A stretch of DNA of 64,000 nucleotides, taken from assembly GCA_013400975.1 (NCBI GenBank), contig WBMZ01000245.1:98924-162923 (forward strand), written 5' to 3'. The notes below the pieces were generated by a model that did no database searches, was not told the DNA's origin, and worked only from the letters and a program-made list of their open reading frames with translations. Of the stretch, positions 1-10,794 are shown in pieces. A program made the translations under genes and the position numbers. Position 1 is the stretch's first letter; every line of letters begins with the position of its first letter. Source of the stretch: Atrichornis clamosus (lineage: Eukaryota; Chordata; Aves; Passeriformes; Menuridae).

Positions 1-3000
1 CCAACAAAAATAAATCCCATCAGACTGAGTTCTTTAATATGTATAAGGGAATTAAATACTTATTTCCTTAGATTAAAGCTCTCTTGAAAATCTTTTTCTT
101 CCTTCTTGTAATAAAAAAATACTCCATCACATTCATCAGGAGGGTATGAATATCAGCAATATGAGCCATGCTGGACAAAGAGTAACAGCAAGGATGTGTG
201 ATGAGTTATTTGTGACCATTATCATGCTAGTCTATCTTGAATGATAGATGCTATCATGTCAGTCTAATAATCTCAAAGGAATTTACAAGAAAGACATTGC
301 TTCAGAGTTGGAACAATTTATTAAAATCAGCCTTCTATTCAACACACCTGCAACATTTTGGAGAATGTTAGACTGAATTTGATATAACTTTGTTTTTCAA
401 AACAAAAAACATTTTGGTTGTTGCTTACATTAACTGTCATGGTCATGTAGTCATTTAGAACCATTGCCCGCTATGCTGAATAGTACAAAAAGGTACACAC
501 AAACAATTAATCTAGCTCAGAACAATCAGGTATGAAAATCTGGTCAAGGAAATGAACATGGCAGCAATATAATCATGCTCAATCGTCATGCTGAAGGAAA
601 GATTACGATCTATAGAGTCCAGACCCTGCCATACAGAATACTCGATACACTGGAATTAGGTTCTTTCCATTTGCAATATCCTCCTAATAAGAATGCTAAA
701 ATGAGTGTTTGGACAAGAAAATGGAGAAAAGGAAGGAAGCCCAGAAGAGTAAGAAGGGGAGCTGGCCTGAAGGACAGTTTAGGGAGATAAGGTAAAAATC
801 AAACATAACTGATAAGAATTTTTCCTTTCCTTAAGTCCTTGACAATTAAGCATGTTAAAATGTTCATGGGCACAAAGATCTGTTAAAGCCCAGTATCCCA
901 CTCCAACAGTGGTCATGTAGGAGTATAAAAAACAAGTACAGAATAATCAGATAAAATCTCTCAAATTTTAGCAATTGCTGAGCATTTTCCTACATGTTTA
1001 AAAGTAATTGATGGATCCATCTTCCAGTAATTAGTTTAGTACTGTTTGATTCCAAATGCTTCTGTATTTTACCTTCCATAGCACTCTGCAACTAACAACT
1101 CTGTGCCATACTACTCTGTTACGACCACTTGGTTTGGTTATGTGGGAGAGAAAAAAATAGTTCTCTTGACACTGTTTTCATGTGCTGTGTTCTTGTGTGA
1201 AGATAAAGTAAATAAACATCTTATATTCACCTCTTTCACATGCTTCTTGGTTTTATAATACCTCCTCCACATAGACCATTGTCCTTTTGGTCACTGTTCA
1301 TGCAGTCGTGGTTCCACACTTTTAATCCACCTCTATCAGTGTTTTTAATCTGGTTCTGTTTTATAATTGTGGCATTGCAATGAACAGATTCTGTACACCA
1401 GATTCCTTTTTAACATGGATCTCAACATTCTGGAAACCAGAGCCTGCAGATCAAAAGCTTGAAAAATCTTGCCTCCAGACTAGCCAGATCTGGCATTGCT
1501 CTGTATACCTTAAACAAATAGCTTTTCTTTAGCATTCTGGAAGGTATATTAAGGGAAGTTCTGTTATCTAAAATCTCATAAAATTATAGAGGACTGAAGG
1601 GAAAAGTGAAGTTCTGCCAAAATGCCACTTCTTTTAAATAATTAAATAACTTTCATTTTCATTGAGGCCAAAAAGAAAGATGTGTAAATGGAAGCAGTTT
1701 GCCTACTCCTGAGTCAACACCACAATAGTTTAGTCAGTCTAGCCAGCTTCTGTTGGGTCTATCAAAAATTGGCCTTTTTAATGAAGTTTATTGAGGTGCT
1801 TTGATATATTATTAGCAATATGTCCTATTTGATAGTAAATCCATTTAGCTTTCTGTTGGCTAGACATGTGGTTCAGGGGATAGGTACCACCAACAAAACT
1901 GGCAGAATTCTTGATGCCTTGCAATGATATTAATGACAGAAGTGCAGGCCAAATTGCTCAGGTTGAAGTTGTTTAACATAATAGTTATTATCCAATTATG
2001 TAAGGCTTGAGGGTAAATGTTATTAAAATTAAAGAAACTCATTATGATATTTCCTTAGAAACATTTTCATACAGTCTGACATCTGAAAACAATACTTTGT
2101 CTCAAACACGTAACAAGGAGATCACCATCTGACTGCCTCTGTCATGAGTTATTTTTTGGCTCATTAATACTTGGATCTTGGACTCTGAGCTTTAAAATGT
2201 CATGCACTGGGCAGATACAGGTGTATGTACTTATGTATTTTAAATACTTATGTATTCTAATACATTTCAGTGAGGAAAAAAATAAATTCTTGTCATAGGA
2301 AAATTCTTTTTACTAATGAAAATAATTTATTTACGGTGAGTGGCTAAAAATTGGCTCCACATCACACAGCAGCACTGGTCATGCCATTAGGAAAGGCAGA
2401 TCCTGTGAGCCTTGCCTATCTATTAGCTATTGATATTTGAATATGCTGGGGAGATGGAAGACAATCTCTCAAATTGTTCATCCCATGCTTAGAGCTAATG
2501 CAGTTTCTGAGTTGCCTGCAAGGCAAATATAACTAAGCAATTAAAAAGACTAGAGTAACTTTTTCACCAGACTCCTGTAAATTCTGCTAGTCTGTAAAAT
2601 GCAGTCTAATGTTTGGGCCAGATCTCAGGGTAATCCTACACTTGGCCACATAAATCTTGTAATTTTGGGGGATTTTTCTTCTGAGAATTCTGTTTAAATG
2701 GGCTGTTGGTTCCCTTATTTCTACCTGACTATTTTGTCTACTTTCTCATTCATTCCTTACTTTTATCTGAGATGTCTCATGCACTACATAGCCACATTTG
2801 ATTTCTCATCTTGTTGCATCCCAGCCAATTTTTTTCATGAGAAAAATTATATTTTCAACCTGAATATGATTTTATTGATCAGGGGGTTTGGTGGGGGATT
2901 TTTTAGGGTTTTTTTTTTTATTTTGCTTTTGGTTGGGTGTTCTTCTGAAACATTGAATGAACTGAACTACACGGACACCACCGGTATGCATTATGAAGTC

Positions 3001-6000
3001 TTCCTGAAATGTTATTATTGTTCTCTCTCATAACATCTATTACCATTGTTGATACTGTGCTCGTAATGAGTAACACAGTAGAGGATAGTAAACGGTTTAA
3101 ACGACAAACCATCACCTTTCTTGAATTTTAGAAGTGTTTTGTAAAGAACTGATTGAACTCTAGCAAAATTCTACCTGACTTTGGCTAGTTTGTGCAGCTG
3201 TTTGAGACTTGTGTGGCCCAAGAGACAGGTTACTTCTGTCTGAGTAGAATAATAAGATAAATACCAGGCAGTAAGCATTAAAAGGAGGAAAGTGTGGGAA
3301 AAATTAAAATGAAAATTTATTTACGGCACATCTGATATAAGCTTGACCTTGCTGACATTGTAATCATTTCCAATCCTTCAATGATGTCACCCTATACAAA
3401 GATGAGCCTCATAAAAACAGAAAATGTGAAGGTTATGTGGCAATACACTGACAAGTTTTAACACCACCTCTTTCATAGCAAATGGCCAATGTACGTGCAG
3501 AACTGCCTGCTAGTGGGGTGTACTTACAGAATTGAGGGAAAGAAATGGCAAAACTCAACAGGTACAGAACATAGGTCACGACACACACATTGAAAAGCCA
3601 TGACCTTCAATATTAAGGCAACAATTCTGTCCTTAACTCTCTGTACGTTATGAACAACTAGGGTAAGGAACACTGTCACCATGAGTTGAGAAGTCAGAGA
3701 CTTTTGTTGCTTTGCTTCAACCTTAATGTTACGCAAATGCTGTTTTGTTGTGCCTTTAATACAATAAAGGACTAATTCTTCAGAAATCAAGGATATCAAT
3801 CATGTAAATGAAAACTTGTAAATTATGTCAGTAATCCATAACTCATACAACTGATTTGGAAACCAGAGCCTCATGGTTCAGAAAGAAATAATTGTTTTAT
3901 TAACTCCCATTTATCAGTATAAAACTGGCTAATTTAACTGACTGACTGATTTATATATTGATACTTTAAATTTAGCTCAACATCTTAATTTAATAAGGGG
4001 ATCACATATGGATGTTTAAGAATATATTACTTTCTTGTTGGTTGATAGTCTAAGCATGCCCTTATTAAGATAGATTATCTCCTTTCCCTTGTTCTTTTAA
4101 GAGAAGGACAAAACAAATTATATATCTCATTTATTCTACCTGACAGAAAGGCCATGTTTCTATATAACCCTCTCTCTAGTAGTATACTGAATGCATGACT
4201 AACCACATCATTCATTCTCTTTTTAGCAACCATGGTGTCATAATTTTTAGCAACAGTAAGGGTGTATTCCTGCCCGCAGACTTTTGGAAATCACCACAGG
4301 GAGTCAGGCTACCGAAACACAGTCAAGTAATAAATCTACCAAGTACACTTGAAACAAAAGTTGGAAAGAAAAACTAATATGGATTTATACACCTCTGATT
4401 CTCCAATAAGTGAGCTCTTGTGTACATTTAGCTGATCTTAAATTATATGTTAAGAACTCAAGGGTTCTCAGTAACTACCTTTAAATCATAAAATTGAGGC
4501 AGGGCTGTGTTACTTAGTTTGGGTAAAATTATTGTTATTGCCAACTGTGATAATATGCTTTTCAGTGAGAGATATGGGTTAGGAGCCTAATGAGCACGGT
4601 TTCCAGGTATTGGTATTAAATAACTTGCAGCTGTCACAATCATAAGTTATAACCCATGTAAGCAAGGTTACAGACAGTCTGTGATGTACAACCATGACTT
4701 TATAATACACATGCTAAAACTAGAAGTGTGAGCATTCAGTGTATCTAGCTTTCAACATTAGCACCACTATTAAATGTGGTACTGTTAGGATGAGGCTCTG
4801 TGTGGATCAAGATACTTAGTTCTGAGTCAATTGATGTTCAGGTAATGTGTTCAGACCTCTACTGATAGCCAATAAGAGAGCTGTGGGGCCAAATGCAGGT
4901 TTCACTCTTAATACCAAGTCTGAAGTCTTCAGTACTATGTGGGATTTTGATCACTGAACCAGCCAAACTACAAATAACAGCAAGGTGGGTCTAATATCAG
5001 GTAATAATTTGCACTAAATTATACTTTGAAATGTCCTATTTGTATTTCATACTATCATCCAACAAGCATTTTCTTTTCCAGAACACCTTTTAAAAATTGT
5101 GGATCTTGGTAAGGAAATCAAAACATTTTTATTTTAGCCTTTCATTCTAGTAATTTGAGTTGAAGATTCTTACTGATTTCAAACCTTAATAGCAGATGAT
5201 TAGAGAAATGTTAAAATTCATTTTCTGAAGTCCAGTCAAGTTCTAATAGGAATGTTTAAATTGATTTTGCAGCCTATGTTTTTTTTAGTGTAAGCCAGAG
5301 TACATGCTTCTGGTACTTACAGAAATTGTCAGAATGCAGTTTTGCAATACAGAAAATCTACCCTAACGCCCACACATCACAGTCCAGTTTTCGTGGTAAT
5401 TCTAGATTCACATACCTGGATTTAATGTGCTTTACCTCTCTTGAAACTGGAGTCAGACAGTATAACTCTGTACAAGAATTAAACCTTCATTTTTTGTAAT
5501 TTCATGACTACAGAGAGCTGATCAGGATGAGGAGAAAGAAATTTCAGCTTAGAATACTGAAAGTGAAAAACACTGGGGTTTTAAATTCATCCTCTACAGT
5601 ATTCCTTCATTTTTGCAGCCTCATCATGATAAAATCATATAATGTAGCTGAATTAACTATCTATTATATTTCTTTACTCTTCCTCTTTCACTCTCCCCAT
5701 ATTATACAGCATTTGTTATTCTTAGCCATATGGTGTACACACAGTTCTCTTAACATATGCTGTGCAATCTTGTTTGGGGAATGTGAAAAATAAGTGTCTG
5801 ATTAGAACCAGAAAGCCACTAATGAAACAAAGTGGTCATTATTCCATATGAAATAATCACTGAAATGATGGTCCTAATACTCTTCTTGAAGGGTATTTCC
5901 TCAGTAACAATAGGCTGATTGCTGAGATAGATGGGTAATTGAGAAAGCTGAAAGATGTTCAAAAGACTTAATGATCAAGAAAAATTATTACATTTGGGTG

Positions 6001-6995
6001 TTGTTCAGAAGACAGCAGGAAGTGTCTGAAAGAAGCCCATAGTTTACTAGAAATACGTTTTCTTTCTCCTTATAACAATTTTTTTTGTCTCCATATGCAA
6101 ATTTGCTGTGAGAGTAGAGTGCAGTTCAATCAGAGGTAAGACTGCAACCATAGTGGCTTCAGATGATACTGAAGGCTTACAAGGAAAATAATAGTCCTGT
6201 CTGATCACATCTCATCAGCAAATATCTCGCTCACATTCAAATGTTCTGCAATTCAAAGCTGGTTCTGCAGTCTCACAGCGCTGCTGCACTCACAGTGCAA
6301 TGGACTCATCTTGTATTTATCAGGAGAGAACTGCTGCCAGCAGCTGAAAGGTTTGTGGTTTTAGTGAGCACACTTCAAGGTAGCTCATCATGTATTCACT
6401 CTCCAGAGTGGTGATCATTTCTTTCCCTTCTCTAGAAAACTCTTTAAGGTCAAAACAAAATAAGTTGTGTCAAGTATGATTTCCTGTATTACAATTTGCA
6501 GTAAATAAATTTTGAAAAACAGATATTTTAAAGTTAAACCCCCCAAAGATTGTGATGAAGTTGAAATGAAGGCTATGATTTTTCTTTTCACTTAATAACT
6601 TTTTCAGAAACAATACACTTTAACAGATTTAAGAAAAAAATATTTTAAAAATAGCCATCTCTGAAAGGTGGGATTTTTTTAGAAAATAAATAATTCTGTT
6701 AATAATAACAACCCACTGACAAAATCTGGGGGTTTTTCATGCCCCTATTACTTTAAAACACATGGTGTTTTCCTCCATTTTTATTCTAAAAACAGTCCAA
6801 AAATTGACCCGTGAAGGCTTTCTAATTATTAAATCATTCTGTTTAATTAACAGGACACAGCATTTCTACAGTTAGTAATGAATCTGTCCAGGGGACTTCC
6901 AAATATTTTTGACTGTGTGTGCTCAACAGGATTTTCAGTTTGCTGTAGCTTTGTTAAGCTTGAAAACAATGTTTTAAAATTAATGTTATACCATT
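1..6995. other. AT-rich non-coding DNA, no gene seen
   Basis: No open frame here exceeds about 111 codons and none resembles a known protein. I see no CR1 or SINE. CpG is sparse. The only compositional oddity is a G/T-rich tract near 2.9 kb, listed separately. The sequence is compatible with intergenic or intronic bird DNA. Confidence 0.7.
2880..2942. repeat. G/T-rich low-complexity tract
   Basis: A run of mixed G and T on the plus strand, including a stretch of about a dozen consecutive T residues, with very little A or C. It makes the overlapping plus-strand open frame (2698-3033) rich in Phe and Gly and is the reason that frame stays open. It is simple sequence, not coding. Confidence 0.6.
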
Positions 6996-7018
6996 CAGAG
7001 AGACCTGGACAAGCTTAA

Positions 7019-7152
7019 GAATCACAGAATATTCTGAGTTGGAAGGGACCCACAAGGATCACTGAGCCCAGCTCTTAAGTGAGTGTCCCCTACGGGGATC
7101 AAACACCTGACCTTGGTGTTATCAGCACCGTGCTCCAACCAACGGAGCTCAT
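7019..7152 (-). mobile_element. tRNA-Ile-derived SINE (TguSINE1-like) nested in CR1
   Basis: Read on the minus strand, the first about 70 nt are a recognisable tRNA-Ile. The A box is GAGCTCCGTTGG (7150-7139), the anticodon loop reads CTGATAA (anticodon GAT, isoleucine) and the B box is TGTTTGATCCC (7105-7095). After the T-arm, the rest (7080-7019) resembles a CR1 3' end and finishes in TATTCTGTGATTCT. Such a tRNA head with a CR1-like tail is the design of passerine SINEs moved by CR1 reverse transcriptase (established knowledge, from memory). The tRNA acceptor 5' strand is missing or too diverged to see, so the copy is slightly 5'-truncated. It lies antiparallel to the CR1 it interrupts, so it is younger than that CR1 copy. 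Confidence 0.85.
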
Positions 7153-7185
7153 CACAGGGGAGAAGCTCAACACAAGGTTCAAGCC

Positions 7186-7472
7186 AAGTGCAAGGTTCTG
7201 CACCTGAGTTGCGGCAACTCCTGGTATCAGCACAGGCTGGGGATGAACAGATGGACAGCAGCCCTGCTGAGAAGGACTTGGGAGTGCTGGTGGATGAGAG
7301 GCCGGACATGACCCAGCCATGTGCACTCACAGCACAGAAAGCCAAACGTGTCCTGGGCTGCATCCAAAGCAGCGTGGCCAGCAGGGCCAGGGAGGGGATT
7401 CTGCCTCTCTGCTCTGCTCTGGTGAGACCCCACCTGCAGTGCTGCATCCAGTTCTCTGGGACCCCAACATAA
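7186..7472 (+). pseudogene. CR1 ORF2 C-terminal remnant
   Basis: Conceptual translation gives the C-terminal part of CR1 ORF2: KCKVLHL in one frame, then after a shift the run SSPAEKDLGVLVDE..., ...CALTAQKAKRVLGCI..., and SALVRPHLQCC. The shift near 7240 looks like loss of one G from a G-run, which moves the reading frame. A second disruption lies near 7460, and an in-frame stop follows at 7470-7472. The segment is downstream of the reverse transcriptase catalytic YADD region, which is absent because the copy is 5'-truncated. No function is expected. The long open frames on the opposite strand (down to 7022) are mirror images of this segment. Confidence 0.9.
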
Positions 7473-8299
7473 GAAGAATGTGGACCTGTAGGAGCAAATC
7501 CAGATGGTCACAAAAATGACCAAAAAAGCACCTCTCTCTGAAGGCAGGGTGAGATAATTGAGGCTGCCCAGCCTGCAGAAGAGAAGGCTCCAGGGAGACC
7601 TTATTACAGCTTTTCAGTAATTAAAGGGGACTTACAAGAAAAATAAGGACAAACCTTTTAGTAAGGTCTGTTAAAATAGGACAGGGGGTAATGATTTTAA
7701 ACTAAAAGAGGGCAGATTCAGACTAGAAAAAGGAACTATTTTTTATTATAATAGTGGTTAAATACAGGAACATGTTTCCCAAAGAGGTATTAACTGCCCC
7801 ATCCCTGCAAACATTCAAGGTCATGTTGGACAGAATTCTGAGCAACCTGATCTGGTTGAAGATGTCCCTGCTCATTGCAGGGGTGTTGGATTAGATAACC
7901 TTGAAAGGGTTTCCAACCTGAATTATCCTATGAGTCCATGAATAACAGTGCTTGGAAACAATGAAAATATTGCTATGTTAAGCAAAACTCAAGCATTTAT
8001 TTTTATTTACAATATTTTTGTAGATTACAATATTCTTCTAAATCTATTTTAAATACAATTTGCTGAAAAAGTCTCTCTCCTCAGAGAAGATAACTCTATG
8101 TTGAAATTTTGTTCAGATATGTACTGCTTCAGACTGTAGTGCACACTTTAGAAAGTGTGAAATAGAGCCATTTCTGTGAATTCTTCATGTTCCCATATTC
8201 TCTCGTTATTTCTACAACCAAATAATGTCCTATACCTTCAAGGATGCCTGCTTTAATTCTCAGTGCAGAAGCAGGACCACATTTTCTCTTTCAGTCCAC

Positions 8300-8366
8300 A
8301 TCCTGATTCATATTCCATTGAAATTAAACAAAGATGTCATTGGCTTCAGTGAGCTTTGGGTGAGTC
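8300..8366. mobile_element. Possible ancient palindromic MITE relic
   Basis: Left part CCTGATTCATATTCCATTGA and right part CATTGGCTTCAGTGAGCTTT are imperfect inverted copies. Both resemble the 'cattgacttcaatgggctttggatcaggc' style of palindromic repeat that is common in turtles, crocodilians and, as old copies, birds. That likeness is from memory. Several mismatches make the call tentative; a chance palindrome is possible. Confidence 0.4.
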
Positions 8367-9630
8367 TTCAAAGGCATTTTAAACTTAGGAATACTATATA
8401 TACCGATTGGTTTACTGCATGAAAAACTGTACCTACTCAACTTGCAGAACTGAAGATGTTCATATGTTGTAGAACAGCCCAGGAGAAAAGAAAATCACAA
8501 CTTTATATGTTTTGTTATCAAAACACCAAGGACATGCAGAGAAAAAAGAGGATCAGTTTGTTAAGAGTTTGCCTTAAGACTTAGAAGAGAAAAATTCAAG
8601 ACTTTGCATTACCAGAGTCTTCCTATGTGATTATATACTATATACTTCTCTGCTTCTGTTCTGTAGGAAATAACAGTACTTCTGTATTTATAGAATGAAA
8701 TGGATCAGTATTTTTTAAAACTATGTTCTAATTATGTGCTACAAGAAGCACTTAATATGCAACATAAACATAGGCAAAGAAGGTCTTCATTTGTCGACTG
8801 CTACCTACCTACATCAACTTCTGGTACCAAAACAATCACAGTCCCACAGCCTGCATTGCCAATGCCAAAATTCTGAAAACCTTGTCTGGCTCTAGCTTCA
8901 GGGATCAGAAAACAATTGTGGTGAGGACAAAGTGATCTCCTCATCTCTTTTAAGAAGCAATGAGTTTGGTACCAGCTGTAAGCCTAAGCCCTCTCTTCTG
9001 ATCTGTCCCTGGTCATGGTCCTGAACATTGACTTGTTGGTCTTAAATGAGACCATCACAGTGTTTCCTTAACCAAGACAAGCCTTCTTTTGGAGGTGATA
9101 AACTGAAACTCCTGCAAGCTTAAGGAGAAATTAAACATAGAAGAGCACCCTAATCACTAGGCACTAATAAAAATATGCACCAACATTATCATCATATATG
9201 CCAGCACCATATTTACTCTGAAAAAAATTGATATGGCTGAATACAGCATAACTGCTATGAGTTAAATACATTCAAAAGATGCTGAATTCTCAGGCTCCCC
9301 AGAGAATTCAGTCACATGGGTGTTTGGTCTGTGACTCATAAGTAGCTATGGGCATGAAGTGAAAGATAAATTGTTCACTTAACAGAGGGGCAAGTCCTAC
9401 CAAAATCTTATACACCCAAATACCATCACTCCAGAAAATTTGAGGTTCCTACACTCCACTGTGGTTGGAGAGTCTTAGAAGTTTATTTGGATCTTCTCTT
9501 TAGTGAAGAGTTAGAGTTAATTTAGTTTTTTAACATGTAGTTTAGTCCCAGCTCCAGTGAACACAAGTTGTTCAAACACATATCTCCTTGTAACATCCTT
9601 ACAGTGAATGTCACTTGCTTTTTTCTTTTG

Positions 9631-9652
9631 CATATATATGTATATATATGTC
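9631..9652. repeat. (TA)n/(TATG) microsatellite
   Basis: Two tandem blocks of CATATATATG / TATATATATG form a short alternating purine-pyrimidine tract. Confidence 0.8.
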
Positions 9653-10400
9653 TCTAGCTTCCCTCATTTTTTGTGTTAAAATATTGTGTGAAAATTTTAT
9701 AGAAGTATTCATATATTTTCTTATATATTTTAACTCTGGATTCTCAGGATAGAATCTGGGGTACACCGTTTTTATTTAGACATATGTTGATAGCACATTG
9801 ATGTTTGAACTAATTGCAACAGCCTAGCTTAGACGAAATTTTCACAGATGCACATGGAGCAGTAATCAACATTTACCAGAAAACAGTGACTCACTAAAGG
9901 AAAGAATCAGCCAAGGATTCAGCATGTCCAGACAGTACAGATTGCCCAAGTTGTTTTCTTTCAATGCCAGCATAATCAAAATTGGCTTATTCTTGATTTT
10001 GTCAATATCAACATAATTTATTAGCCTTGAAATTCACCAGCAAAGAACTAACTCACTCTCTAGAGAGAGGCTGGACAAGGAATGCAACAAAAAAGTGAAT
10101 ATCTAAAATAAATAATTCCAAATAAATTGAGAAAAGGCCCTCAAGCACAATCCCACTTTTTCTATGTTGTCTATTTTTTTTAATGGCAATTCTGACATGT
10201 ATGCAGGCTGGTATCATTTCCTTTCAATACAAATATAAAGAGCTCACTATCTTTACATATGGGTCAACATTTCCCGTCATGGAGCTCTCTTTGATATACT
10301 TGTAATGGCCAAATTTCTGTCTTTAAGAGGCAGCAGGTCTGACTCCATTCCTCCCTGAAGCCCCGGTAGCCCTGGTGGGAGTGTCTCCTGTGCTGTTGAT

Positions 10401-10416
10401 GCTCCCCCTGCTGACA
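10401..10416 (-). promoter_or_regulatory. CTCF-like motif
   Basis: The minus strand reads TCAGCAGGGGGAGC, close to the vertebrate CTCF core (CCASYAGRKGGC type). It differs mainly at the first C and at the C after the G-run. Motif match only; occupancy is unknown. Confidence 0.35.
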
Positions 10417-10794
10417 GCGTTCAATCGGGAAAATGCATTGCAAGGGCTTCAGGGAACGGGGGGAAAACAAACCGCTTGGATGGAGTCAACAACAAAAAGA
10501 AACAGTAGAGGAAATCGCAGAGAGAAGGTGATAGGCAAAATCAGAGACAAAGGAGAGGGAAAAATTCTTCTCTGGGCAAAAGATCCAAAATCACCAAATC
10601 ATCCACATGCCCTAACCAATCTGCAGTCGAAGCCTGATCTTTCTAAGCAGCAGAATTTGAAGGTTGCAAAAGTTGTGATGGGTTTGAAAGAATTTGCAGG
10701 AAGAACAGGAATTTCTTTGCAGCAGAAAAATTCATGTGGGATAGGGGAGATCAAGATTACAGGCCAGGTTTATATCAGGCAGATAAGGGAATGA

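Larger units (their letters stand above)
6996..7946 (+). mobile_element. CR1 LINE fragment, 5'-truncated, interrupted by a SINE
   Basis: This is the 3' portion of a chicken-repeat-1 non-LTR retrotransposon in plus orientation. It covers the end of ORF2 (reverse transcriptase protein, past the catalytic core) and the 3' UTR. The sequence GAGACCTGGACAAGCTT at about 6999-7015 matches the CR1 segment that precedes the next recognisable CR1 stretch, from about 7165 on. The intervening 7019-7152 is a SINE in the other orientation. The right end near 7946 has the usual CR1 finish, a 'TTGGATTAGATAACCTT' type motif followed by 'CCAACCTGAATTATCCTATGA'. Frameshifts and stops show it is dead. Severe 5' truncation is normal for CR1. 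I do not assign a subfamily. Confidence 0.93.
7947..10326. other. Non-coding, AT-rich
   Basis: Apart from the palindromic relic at 8300-8366 and the TA tract at 9631-9652 I see no gene or recognisable transposon here. Open frames are short and unlike any protein I know. Confidence 0.65.

Noticed and set aside
7022..7523. Several overlapping long open frames on both strands (up to 141 codons)
   Set aside because: All lie inside the CR1 and SINE insertions. Only the plus-strand frame carries CR1 ORF2 motifs; the others are mirror frames in GC-rich retroelement sequence.
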